NCBI GenBank assembly: GCA_028694275.1
Contig: JAQUTS010000031.1
Location: 1 to 13,940, forward strand
Source: Candidatus Gastranaerophilales bacterium
Lineage (GTDB): Bacteria > Cyanobacteriota > Vampirovibrionia > Gastranaerophilales > CAJFVJ01
DNA: 13,940 nucleotides
Direction of reading: 5' to 3'
In this document: one piece after another, positions 8,093 to 13,940 of the stretch
Layout of the letters: each line of letters begins with the position of its first letter
Numbering within the stretch: position 1 is the stretch's first letter
Made by a program: the position numbers and the translations under genes
Notes under the pieces: generated by a model
The model's input: only the letters and a program-made list of their open reading frames with translations
Told to the model about the DNA's origin: nothing
Database searches by the model: none

Positions 8093-8101
8093 ATTCTAAC
8101 A
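8093..8101 (-). promoter_or_regulatory. Possible leaderless promoter for thiL (extended -10)
   Basis: The minus strand reads TGT-TAGAAT (8101-8093), then TATGGA, then the thiL ATG. With the usual 6-7 base distance from -10 to start, transcription would begin on or one base before the A of the ATG. The TGn extension could replace a -35, since the upstream sequence is the preceding gene's terminator stem. The same TGn-TAGAAT box serves aspS at 13641-13649. The alternative is read-through from the upstream gene. Confidence 0.5.
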
Positions 8102-8130
8102 AAAAAGACAGGCGTTAACCCGTCTTTTTT
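8101..8130 (-). terminator. Terminator of the 90-residue gene, abutting thiL
   Basis: AAAAAAGAC (8101-8109) pairs with GTCTTTTTT (8122-8130); after one mismatch GG/CC extends the stem around a CGTTAA loop. T runs exist on both strands; the gene context (stop at 8148) makes the minus direction the relevant one. It ends only 14 bases before thiL. Confidence 0.75.
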
Positions 8131-8147
8131 CATTAAATATTAACTTT

Positions 8148-8420
8148 TTAAGCAATTAAGTTTTGTTTTGCGCCCGCTCGGCCTCCTTTTACATACAAAG
8201 CATCTTCTTGTCCTAAGGCTCCCTCAGGAAGAAAGCTCATCCCGTCAGGCCGTTTTTCTGAGTTTTTTTCAATACCTTTTGCTAATTTTTTGCCCGGTGA
8301 ATTAATGTGCTCATACCCGACACCTCTGGTTTTGGTACCTCCTGAGGCATCTTCTTGATCTTTGGGTTTGACAAAGGGATTAAAATTTAATCCCAATCCC
8401 GAGATTTTGTCTAAAGCCAT
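8148..8420 (-). CDS. Hypothetical Gly/Lys-rich 90-residue protein
   Basis: I do not recognise this protein. It begins MALDKISGLGLNFNPFVKP, is rich in Gly, Lys, Asp and Glu, and has no membrane segment, signal peptide or cysteine, which suggests a largely disordered small cytoplasmic protein. A later part reads PDGMSFLPEGALGQEDAL. I chose ATG at 8420 because AAAGGA lies nine bases upstream; an in-frame TTG at 8438 would add MKGYYF but would place the ribosome site inside the gene. It has its own weak promoter, a terminator directly after the stop, and is divergent from the 507-residue repeat protein across 228 bases. Its codons and spacing support a real gene. Confidence 0.7.
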   Translation of the reverse strand: MALDKISGLGLNFNPFVKPKDQEDASGGTKTRGVGYEHINSPGKKLAKGIEKNSEKRPDGMSFLPEGALGQEDALYVKGGRAGAKQNLIA

Positions 8421-8449
8421 AAAATAATATCCTTTCAATTTATCCGCTA

Positions 8450-8478
8450 AGTATATAAAAAAGATATACTCGTTAAAA
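8450..8478 (-). promoter_or_regulatory. Likely promoter of the 90-residue gene
   Basis: Minus strand TATACT (8455-8450), a 17-base spacer and TTTTAA (8478-8473; only 3/6 to the -35 consensus). The predicted transcription start near 8443 leaves a leader of about 23 bases that contains the AAAGGA ribosome site. Confidence 0.4.
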
Positions 8479-8648
8479 TTTCAAATAAAGGCAAAATTTT
8501 TAAAAATATTTACAATTCAAGGTTTTCAGGCCAATGGTCTATATTAAGACATGTTACATAAAAAGGTAATAGTATATACCCAATATAGCAATATTATATA
8601 CATGTATGTTTTTAAATATGTAAGTAGAAATAATATAAAGGCACTAAA

Positions 8649-10172
8649 ATGGGCTACGGCATAAACAACAGCAATAATCCATATGAAAACTCCTTTTTGC
8701 AGCCACTAAAACCTGCGGCTCTTAAAGTAGATGCGCCGAAAATACCTGACAAATTACCGACAATAGAACCTCAATCAACCCCGATAGAACCTGCAAAAAA
8801 GAAAAACGGGCCATTTGGCGCTATAGGAAATATGCTTGGAGGAAACCCTCTTAATCAGGCAATTAAAGCAGCCGGCCAAAGTGTTCCCGTCGATAATATG
8901 CAAAAAATCAACGACGCAACAGGCAATGGCGGCATGAATGCTGTAGTTGATGCAAATCAAAGCGCAGGAAATTATCTTGGAGCAAACCAAGGAAAATCCT
9001 CCGAAAAAGTAAAACCAACACTCAATATGAGCATAGATTCCAAAGGCAATCCATTAGTTGTTCAAAATAGCCCTGATGGCGGAACAAGCAAAATGGTAAA
9101 AACTGACAATTCAATCAACTACGAAGCTACAGATGCAAACGGCAAAAAAACAACAATGGACATAGTTCATAACGAAGACAAAACATTTAAAGCAACATCC
9201 AATGTAGTAAATAAAGACAATTCATCGGAAACAAGAGAATTCAAATATGATGCCAACGGCAAAGTTACAGAAGGAACAACAACTCAAAAAGACGCCCAAG
9301 GCAACATCATTGGATCTTCTGTTCAATCAAGAGATGAAAAAGGCAACATCCTTGTTGAAACAAAAGATGCACAAGGCAACACAACAGACAAAACAAAATA
9401 CGATGATAACGGAAAAGCCCTTGAAGCATTCAATCCTGAAACAGGCAAATTTGAAAAAGTCAAAGAAGAGCACCGTGAAGGCTCTTTGGGTGATATAAAA
9501 GACAAAAAACAAGCAATGGTTGATAACGTTGCAGGAAAAATTAAAAAGAACGAAAAAGTTCAAGCTCAATATAACGAACAAAAAGCTAAAATAGAAGCAA
9601 AATATGCAGATAACCCAAAGAAAAAAGAAAAAGCTTTAGCCAAATTCGAAACAAAGTTTGATAACAAAGTAAATGAAATGGCTGCTAAAAAAGTAAAAGG
9701 AACAGACGAATTTAAAGAACTTTCAAAACAAGAAGCAGCTGAACAAGAAAAAGTTGATCAATACAAAGATGTCAACCTTACAGTAAAAGATAAAAACGGC
9801 AAAGAAAGAAAACTCACTGCAGAGGAGATTTCTGACAGAAAAGATCTCTTTGATGAAGACGGTAAAGCACTTGATAAGAAAGCTCTTGAAGAAAAAGGAG
9901 TAAAAAAATCATTCTCTGAAGAAGCAATGATGAATAATCCAAAAGCAATAATGGAATCAAGTGATGCAACTCCTGAAGAAAAAAACAAAGCAAGCCTGTA
10001 TAATATGGCGCAAATGCTTGGAATACAACTCCCCGGACAACAAGCTCAGCCACCTTCACAAGGAGCTGTATTGGCGCAAGTATTTACTCAATTTGCAATC
10101 GGAATGTCTCAACAAAACCAAGGGCAACAAAACCAAAGATTTGTTCCTGCAAGCAGAAGACTTCAAGCATAA
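8649..10172 (+). CDS. Hypothetical repeat and coiled-coil protein, 507 residues
   Basis: Function not recognised. Regions in order: a Pro/Lys-rich N-terminus starting MGYGINNSNNPYENS (1-52); a Gly/Asn-rich part (53-115); a repeat region (about 125-262) with units of the form D-x-x-G-N/K followed by small and charged residues, for example IDSKGNPLVV, YDANGKVTEG, KDAQGNIIGS, RDEKGNILVE, KDAQGNTTDK and YDDNGKALEA, spaced 11-17 residues; a highly charged Lys/Glu/Ala coiled-coil-like stretch (285-372); a part with two further D-x-x-G units (VKDKNGKERKL, FDEDGKALDK); and a Gln-rich tail (464-507). The repeats resemble YD/MORN-2-type beta-hairpin repeats, but no toxin, protease or adhesin domain is seen. 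There is no signal peptide. AAAGG lies seven bases before the ATG. It heads a plus-strand run of three orphan genes and contains no cysteine. Confidence 0.8.
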   Translation: MGYGINNSNNPYENSFLQPLKPAALKVDAPKIPDKLPTIEPQSTPIEPAKKKNGPFGAIGNMLGGNPLNQAIKAAGQSVPVDNMQKINDATGNGGMNAVVDANQSAGNYLGANQGKSSEKVKPTLNMSIDSKGNPLVVQNSPDGGTSKMVKTDNSINYEATDANGKKTTMDIVHNEDKTFKATSNVVNKDNSSETREFKYDANGKVTEGTTTQKDAQGNIIGSSVQSRDEKGNILVETKDAQGNTTDKTKYDDNGKALEAFNPETGKFEKVKEEHREGSLGDIKDKKQAMVDNVAGKIKKNEKVQAQYNEQKAKIEAKYADNPKKKEKALAKFETKFDNKVNEMAAKKVKGTDEFKELSKQEAAEQEKVDQYKDVNLTVKDKNGKERKLTAEEISDRKDLFDEDGKALDKKALEEKGVKKSFSEEAMMNNPKAIMESSDATPEEKNKASLYNMAQMLGIQLPGQQAQPPSQGAVLAQVFTQFAIGMSQQNQGQQNQRFVPASRRLQA

Positions 10173-10216
10173 TTCAAAAAATTCTAAACTTTCTTGAGTA
10201 TCCATAAGCTTATATA

Positions 10217-10245
10217 TTGCGTATTTGAATTAAACAATATATAAT
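10217..10245 (+). promoter_or_regulatory. Promoter of the 93-residue gene
   Basis: TTGCGT (10217-10222), 17 bases, TATAAT (10240-10245, perfect). The expected start near 10252 gives a leader of about 35 bases that includes the AGGAG ribosome site. It shows the 93-residue gene need not depend on the 507-residue gene upstream. Confidence 0.7.
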
Positions 10246-10273
10246 TATTGTGAGGTACTCTTTGAGCGATGTT

Positions 10274-10278
10274 AGGAG
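10274..10278 (+). promoter_or_regulatory. Shine-Dalgarno that fixes a TTG start
   Basis: AGGAG is followed after eight bases by TTG at 10287. An ATG at 10280 is only one base past the AGGAG and opens a four-codon frame (M-K-V-G-stop, 10280-10294), so TTG is the credible start of the long frame. Confidence 0.65.
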
Positions 10279-10286
10279 AATGAAAG

Positions 10287-10568
10287 TTGGTTGACGATAG
10301 ATCCGCAGGATTCTATGGTGTGTCTGGTGGCTTTGACTTCAGAGGAACCAATGCACAATCAGCAGGTCTTTCCCGTGAAAAATACGGGCAAGGCGGAGAG
10401 TACTATGCCCAAGATGAGCAAGAAGAAGAGGAATTCAAAGAATCCCCATTCGTCGACAGAAGTTCATTACTCACTGCCACTTTGAATTCTATTGCAATGT
10501 TTAATATAGCTAATATACTCAAAAACAAAACCGTAAGCCGATCAGTAGATGAACGCATAAACAGATAA
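10287..10568 (+). CDS. Hypothetical 93-residue protein, TTG start
   Basis: I do not recognise it. The N-terminal third is Gly- and aromatic-rich (SAGFYGVSGGFDFRG, 6-20), followed by an acidic run (DEQEEEEF, 43-50), and a C-terminal hydrophobic helix SLLTATLNSIAMFNIANIL (60-78) ending in a basic tail. The helix looks amphipathic rather than membrane-spanning. The start is TTG, supported by AGGAG eight bases upstream and a promoter at 10217-10245. A +1 frame overlapping it (10291-10485) is not credible. It lies between the 507-residue repeat protein and the DUF6812-like gene, all on the plus strand; a shared role is possible but unproven. Confidence 0.65.
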   Translation: MVDDRSAGFYGVSGGFDFRGTNAQSAGLSREKYGQGGEYYAQDEQEEEEFKESPFVDRSSLLTATLNSIAMFNIANILKNKTVSRSVDERINR

Positions 10569-10613
10569 ACCAGATCATCTGATTATGTCGCATAACAAAA
10601 AATCGTGACATAC

Positions 10614-10642
10614 TTTACCCTTACAGTTTTTTATATTATACT
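10614..10642 (+). promoter_or_regulatory. Promoter of the DUF6812-like gene
   Basis: TTTACC (10614-10619), 17 bases, TATACT (10637-10642). Consensus matches are 4/6 and 5/6. The expected start near 10649 is 25 bases before the ATG at 10674. Confidence 0.55.
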
Positions 10643-10673
10643 GGTCTTGTTACAGACAATTAGGTAGCAAAAC

Positions 10674-11018
10674 ATGTCAAAGCACAATGATACTATACCT
10701 GTAGAGGTTTTTATTCTAACTCAAAACCATGATATAAAAGGTACGGTTCATGTATCAAAATATACAAATACAAACAGAGAGCTTACTGATCTTTTAAACG
10801 ATAAAGAAAGACGCTTCTTGGCTGTAACCAATGCCGAAATCATAAGCAAAAGCGGTACTTCTATCAAAAAATATAATTTTTTAGAAATACACATGGACTA
10901 CATTTTGATTGTACATCCTGCAAGTCAGGTTTTGTTCAAAGAAAATGCTCAAACACAACAAGACATAGAACGCTTCAGAGAATTACGTACAAAACTCAAC
11001 CAAACTCGCCCGTTCTAA
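10674..11018 (+). CDS. DUF6812-like small protein
   Basis: The 114-residue protein looks like an all-beta fold: VEVFILTQNHDIKGTVHVS (10-28), RELTDLLNDKERRFLAVTNAE (35-55), YNFLEIHMDYILIVHP (67-82). The order 'charged strand, G-T/K-VH, L-DLLN, F-x-V-T-N/D-AE, then a strand with an I-hydrophobic run' matches my memory of the uncharacterised DUF6812 family; the match is from recall, not from a search. A helical tail (93-114) is charged. There is no membrane segment or signal peptide. It has its own promoter and a strong terminator directly after the stop. No reaction can be assigned; similarly built proteins are sometimes found near envelope or secretion genes, but nothing here tests that. Confidence 0.7.
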   Translation: MSKHNDTIPVEVFILTQNHDIKGTVHVSKYTNTNRELTDLLNDKERRFLAVTNAEIISKSGTSIKKYNFLEIHMDYILIVHPASQVLFKENAQTQQDIERFRELRTKLNQTRPF

Positions 11019-11030
11019 CAAAATATAAAT

Positions 11031-11067
11031 AACAAAAAAGCATCTCGTTAAGAGATGCTTTTTTGTT
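11031..11067. terminator. Strong bidirectional terminator
   Basis: A 16-bp perfect stem, AACAAAAAAGCATCTC (11031-11046) with its complement (11052-11067), closes a five-base loop GTTAA. T runs on both strands serve the DUF6812-like gene (plus) and the 553-residue gene (minus). Confidence 0.92.
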
Positions 11068-11082
11068 TGTGCAAAATTATTG

Positions 11083-12744
11083 CTAAATCATATAGCCACC
11101 TTGCATCATATATGGATTGTACATCATTGAATTGTATCCGTATGGATTTCCGTATAAATTATTATACATTCCGGCAGTCACTTGATTACCAAATTGCCAT
11201 CCGTTCAAAAAATTCATCATAACGCTGCCGCCGCCTGCAGGATTCATTCCGCCGGGAGTTGCACCCCATCCGTATGCTTGTGCGTTATATTGACTGTTTT
11301 GGAGTTCTTCTTGATATTGTTTGTATTCTTTATTTGAATAACCAAAATATTTTTTGAATAATGCTTCTTGAGAAATATCACCCTTATCAAGTCTTTTCAT
11401 CGCTGATTTTTCTTTGATATCAGGGTTTTGATCTTCCAATTTGTCAGCAGCATCTTCATCTTCTGCGACAATTTCATTTCCTTCTTTGTTATCACTCAAA
11501 GAAACAGCTCCTGCATCAGCATCTTTGCCCACAAACAATGATGTTTTTTCTGAGCCTTCTGCATTTGTTTGAGCTACTGTTGATTGATTCAAAGTTACAG
11601 TTGATTCTTGGCCTGAAACATCTAAATCGCCTTCAACATCTGAATTATATAACTTGGTAAGGTTATTTTTTTCAGCTTTTGTGGTCACAGAGGCCATATC
11701 GGTATTTGCTGCGGTCAAATCTGTATTTCTACCTGCTACTGTTGTATTGCCTACGTTTTTACCTCTGGCAATTTTCACACTGGCATCTTCGCCTGCGGCA
11801 ATGTTCAAATCTTTTCCATTAGCATCAACTCCATTTAGGTTAACGGCAAGGTCTTTATCTCCTTTTACATTGAGACCCTTTTCAAGCTTGGTTCCATCAA
11901 GTTTAAGTGCTTGAAGATTTGTCAATCCGCTCAAATCAGACTGCATATTGCCGCCCTTTACAACAAGATGCTCAAGATTTTCACCTGTGATAGTTCCTAT
12001 TTTAGCCTCTTTAGATGCTTTTACTTGTAATGCTTTATTATCAGAAGCCGTATTAATATTAGCCGTACCACTACCTTCAAGGTTTACTTGATTGGCATCA
12101 CCTGTTATATTAACGGTCAAATTTTGGCCTTCTTTTGTTTTGACAGACAAAGCAGAAGAACCTGAATAATTAAGGCCTCCGTTATCTTGCAAAGTTAACA
12201 TTTGGGCTTCTGTCATTTTTGATAAATCAACCTCTACTGCTCCTGTTGATTTATTCAATTTAATTTTTGCATTTTTAACTCCTGCTGTCTCAAGCTGTTT
12301 TTCTAATTCTGAAACAGAATCTGCTTTGACTTCAGAGTTAGCACCTTCTGAAGAACTTGATTCTGAGGTTTTTTCAGTTTTTTTAGCTGATTTTACAGGT
12401 TTATTAGCTTTGACATCAGATACTTCACCTGATTCATTAAGATATTGTTTATTTGTGTTCATTTGGGACTTATAGCCCTTAATGCTTTCTGTAGATGAGG
12501 ATTTTGGATCAGCTCCTTCAACACCTTGTTTTTGCATATAACTTGCAAACATAGGATTAGATGCAAACATTGATATCATCATTGCGCGCATCATTTTATC
12601 GAAGTCAAAATCTTCGCCTGACATTACTTTGCTCATCATATCCTGTGGATTAACACCTCCGGTATAAGATCCAAAGCGAGGCTGGCTATACTGTCCGTAT
12701 TGCTTACCGATGTCTTTAAAATTGTTGAATCCGTAATCTGACAT
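11083..12744 (-). CDS. Hypothetical beta-solenoid-like protein with Tyr/Gly/Met-rich tail, 553 residues
   Basis: Function not recognised. Regions in order: MSDYGFNNFKDIGKQYGQYS, rich in aromatic and Gly residues (1-32); a Met-rich amphipathic helix (36-73, with FDKMMRAMMISMFASN at 48-63); a Ser/Lys/Glu-rich disordered linker (80-142); a central part (about 155-418) of short beta-strands with alternating hydrophobic residues and frequent turns at Asn, Gly, Asp (LTVNITGDANQVNLEGSG, LQALKLDGTKLEKGLNVKGD, LDVSGQESTVTLNQSTV), as expected for a right-handed beta-helix; an acidic linker (420-445); a helical piece (450-485); and a tail rich in Gly, Asn, Tyr and Met (488-553), ending YNPYMMQGGYMI. It has no signal peptide, transmembrane barrel or cysteine, although such solenoids are usually surface proteins. 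ATG at 12744 has GGAG six to seven bases upstream. It is convergent with the DUF6812-like gene. Confidence 0.8.
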   Translation of the reverse strand: MSDYGFNNFKDIGKQYGQYSQPRFGSYTGGVNPQDMMSKVMSGEDFDFDKMMRAMMISMFASNPMFASYMQKQGVEGADPKSSSTESIKGYKSQMNTNKQYLNESGEVSDVKANKPVKSAKKTEKTSESSSSEGANSEVKADSVSELEKQLETAGVKNAKIKLNKSTGAVEVDLSKMTEAQMLTLQDNGGLNYSGSSALSVKTKEGQNLTVNITGDANQVNLEGSGTANINTASDNKALQVKASKEAKIGTITGENLEHLVVKGGNMQSDLSGLTNLQALKLDGTKLEKGLNVKGDKDLAVNLNGVDANGKDLNIAAGEDASVKIARGKNVGNTTVAGRNTDLTAANTDMASVTTKAEKNNLTKLYNSDVEGDLDVSGQESTVTLNQSTVAQTNAEGSEKTSLFVGKDADAGAVSLSDNKEGNEIVAEDEDAADKLEDQNPDIKEKSAMKRLDKGDISQEALFKKYFGYSNKEYKQYQEELQNSQYNAQAYGWGATPGGMNPAGGGSVMMNFLNGWQFGNQVTAGMYNNLYGNPYGYNSMMYNPYMMQGGYMI

Positions 12745-12824
12745 TGAATGCTCCGTGGGGTTAATAACAAAATATTTCTGTATTCATAAATATAAAAACA
12801 GAGCTTTCAATAAAATTGCTATAT

Positions 12825-12838
12825 TGATTATATAATCA
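12825..12838. repeat. 14-bp perfect palindrome TGATTATATAATCA
   Basis: The palindrome overlaps the stop codon of the YhcH-like gene and lies about 80 bases upstream of the 553-residue gene. No T run follows directly, so it is not an ordinary terminator; it might be an operator, or chance in AT-rich DNA. Confidence 0.4.
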
Positions 12839-13309
12839 GTATATATTCTTAATATTTCTTAATATTTTTATTTTAATAACAACCTTCTTAACAGGCAATG
12901 GCTCATAAACAGCAATACTTGGCATATGAGCATCCTGAGGGGTAAAAATCACAAAGTCCCCCTCTTTTGCTTCAACAAAAACACCTTTGCCTTCGCCAAA
13001 AACAATATCCTTTTCTTCATCAAAATCACCCTTTTGAATAAAAGCATCCAGATGAAGATACCCCAATTTTTCTTGTCCTTTCACTATATATTGAATATCA
13101 ACATATTTGCGATGGACTTCAAACTTGCCTTCTGATTCGGGCTTGGTTTGATATTCTTGCACTATTGCAAAAACATCATCTCCCTCCAAATAATACCTTC
13201 CGTTATCAAGTGCAAGCAGATCGGTATTTTTTAAAAACTCAAACGCCTTTTGAAACTTTTCACCCAAAGAATAATAAAATTCCGCATTTTTTATATTATC
13301 CACTATCAT
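12836..13309 (-). CDS. YhcH/YjgK/YiaL family cupin-like protein
   Basis: The 157-residue protein matches the YhcH/YjgK/YiaL (DUF386) family in length and motifs: AxEFLKNTDLLALDNGRYYL early (about 22-41), EVHRKYVDIQYIVKGQEKLG (64-83) with the metal-site residues Glu64, His66 and Asp71, EGDFVIFTPQDAHMPSIAV (116-134) with His128, and VKKVVIKI at the end (140-147). Family members are beta-barrel, metal-binding proteins; the E. coli member NanQ (YhcH) speeds up anomer exchange of N-acetylneuraminic acid. No sialic-acid gene is seen here, so the substrate is unknown. I chose ATG at 13309, with AGGGG eight bases upstream; an in-frame GTG at 13318 touches that ribosome site and is unlikely. It is divergent from the small membrane protein. 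Confidence 0.9.
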   Translation of the reverse strand: MIVDNIKNAEFYYSLGEKFQKAFEFLKNTDLLALDNGRYYLEGDDVFAIVQEYQTKPESEGKFEVHRKYVDIQYIVKGQEKLGYLHLDAFIQKGDFDEEKDIVFGEGKGVFVEAKEGDFVIFTPQDAHMPSIAVYEPLPVKKVVIKIKILRNIKNIY

Positions 13310-13365
13310 ATTTTGCACCCCTGTATTAAAATGTCCATATAGAAATTATACAGAAAGCACGGAAG

Positions 13366-13617
13366 ATGAAAAAGGGAAAAATCAAAAAAAATTATTTTAA
13401 GAATTTAATGAAAAACCTTCTACAAATAGCCGGATACGCTATTTTGGTAATGGCTGCGATGTATTTAATAACAGATTATGCAATGACAACTGACGGTGCA
13501 CCGTTTTTAGATTATATCCGCCTGACACCTGAGCTTGCTACATACATACATCATCAAATAGCATTACCTTTTGCGGGGTGTGTGGTTTTTTATGTTTTGG
13601 CAACGCTGGACAAATAA
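13366..13617 (+). CDS. Small membrane protein with two predicted helices
   Basis: The 83-residue protein starts with a Lys-rich segment (MKKGKIKKNYFKN) followed by two hydrophobic stretches, about 18-37 (LLQIAGYAILVMAAMYLITD) and 62-80 (HHQIALPFAGCVVFYVLATL), joined by a polar loop with DGAPFLDYIRLTPE. The positive-inside rule predicts both ends in the cytoplasm. A His-His pair (62-63) opens the second helix. I do not recognise a family. GGAAG directly touches the ATG, which is a weak ribosome site, so the start could instead be the later Met15. It lies between the divergent YhcH-like gene and aspS, separated from aspS by about 60 bases that contain the aspS promoter. Confidence 0.65.
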   Translation: MKKGKIKKNYFKNLMKNLLQIAGYAILVMAAMYLITDYAMTTDGAPFLDYIRLTPELATYIHHQIALPFAGCVVFYVLATLDK

Positions 13618-13621
13618 AAAA

Positions 13622-13649
13622 TTGTAATCAAATCTTTTTTTGCTAGAAT
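13622..13649 (+). promoter_or_regulatory. aspS promoter with extended -10
   Basis: TTGTAA (13622-13627), 16 bases, TAGAAT (13644-13649) preceded by TGC. The expected start near 13656 gives a leader of about 20 bases containing the AAGGA ribosome site. Confidence 0.65.
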
Positions 13650-13676
13650 ATTTTAGCGAGGTAGAAGGAATATATC

Positions 13677-13940
13677 ATGGAAACACTAACAGCTTTAAAG
13701 TCCCATTGGTGCGGAAAACTGCAAGAAAAAGACATCGACACTGAAATCAAACTATCAGGTTGGGTCAGTGCAGTAAGAGATTTGGGCGGAATTATTTTTA
13801 TCGAAATCAGAGACAGAAGCGGGCTATTTCAGACAGTAGCTGACCCATCTGTAAATGCTGATGTTCATAAAGTTTTTACAAAATTAAGAAGTGAAGATGT
13901 AATAACAATCGACGGCAAAATCACAAAAAGACCTGAAGAA
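13677..13940 (+). CDS. aspS: Aspartyl-tRNA synthetase, N-terminal part only
   Basis: AspRS charges tRNA-Asp (or, in the non-discriminating form, also tRNA-Asn) with aspartate. Only the first 88 residues fall in the window; the frame stays open to the right edge. They match the N-terminal anticodon-binding OB-fold of bacterial AspRS: SHWCGKLQEKDIDTEIKLSG (9-28), GWVSAVRDLGGIIFIEIRDR (28-47), SGLFQTVADP (48-57), then SEDVITIDGKITKRPEE (72-88). The usual bacterial start is a R-T/S-H-x-CG-x-L motif, here KSHWCGKL. ATG at 13677 has AAGGA seven bases upstream and its own extended -10 promoter. Catalytic motifs 2 and 3 lie beyond the window. Confidence 0.95.
   Translation, partial: METLTALKSHWCGKLQEKDIDTEIKLSGWVSAVRDLGGIIFIEIRDRSGLFQTVADPSVNADVHKVFTKLRSEDVITIDGKITKRPEE

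Noticed and set aside
8087..8147. TPP riboswitch upstream of thiL
   Set aside because: The space before thiL is filled by the preceding gene's terminator; no THI-box-like sequence is seen.
8521..8648. Promoter for the 507-residue gene
   Set aside because: Many AT-rich -10-like words are present (TATATA, TATTAT), but none pairs with a credible -35 or TGn, so no choice can be defended.
8649..10172. Rhs or polymorphic toxin with YD repeats
   Set aside because: The repeats are few, there is no RHS core motif, no C-terminal toxin domain, no signal peptide and no immunity gene beside it.
8649..10172. EF-hand or dockerin calcium-binding repeats
   Set aside because: Units such as DEDGKALD and DDNGKALE lack the full 12-residue D-x-D-x-D-G loop with a terminal Glu at the right place.
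1..13940. tRNA genes, CRISPR arrays, insertion sequences, prophage
   Set aside because: No cloverleaf-like sequence, regular spaced repeats, transposase, integrase or phage structural motif was found by reading both strands.

Overview
The window is AT-rich bacterial chromosome with dense, ordinary housekeeping genes on both strands and the standard genetic code (TGA is used as a stop). No signature gene fixes the taxonomy. The mix of MEP-pathway ispD, thiL, ftsH, a Maf/DUF115-type protein and several low-complexity orphan proteins would fit a gut Cyanobacteriota relative (Vampirovibrionia/'Melainabacteria', for example Gastranaerophilales), but that is an inference and another AT-rich lineage is possible.

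Layout. Positions 1-2828 (minus strand) hold a probable operon: murA (cell-wall precursor synthesis, TTG start), a 111-residue protein made of two copies of a KRWYD-x-DP module, and the N-terminal 373 residues of a Maf/DUF115 family protein that leaves the window at the left edge. Divergent from murA is ftsH (3075-4901), the membrane AAA+ metalloprotease, with a clear extended -10 promoter and a strong bidirectional terminator. Convergent to ftsH is a 394-residue regulator made of four GntR-like winged helix-turn-helix domains in a row with no ligand-binding domain. After a 344-base non-coding stretch comes a thiL-ispD pair (minus strand) coupled by a 4-base ATGA overlap. The thiL start sits directly behind the terminator of the upstream gene and may be read from a leaderless transcript.

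Positions 8148-12744 form an island of proteins that I do not recognise: a 90-residue Gly/Lys-rich protein (minus), a 507-residue hydrophilic repeat and coiled-coil protein (plus), a 93-residue protein with a TTG start (plus), a 114-residue DUF6812-like protein (plus), and a convergent 553-residue protein with a beta-solenoid-like centre and a Tyr/Gly/Asn/Met-rich tail (minus). None has a visible signal peptide or enzyme motif. This is the most novel part of the window.

The right end returns to known families: a YhcH/YjgK/YiaL cupin-like protein (minus), an 83-residue two-helix membrane protein (plus), and the first 88 residues of aspS (aspartyl-tRNA synthetase), which runs off the right edge behind its own promoter. 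I see no tRNA, rRNA, CRISPR array, insertion sequence, phage gene or integrase.
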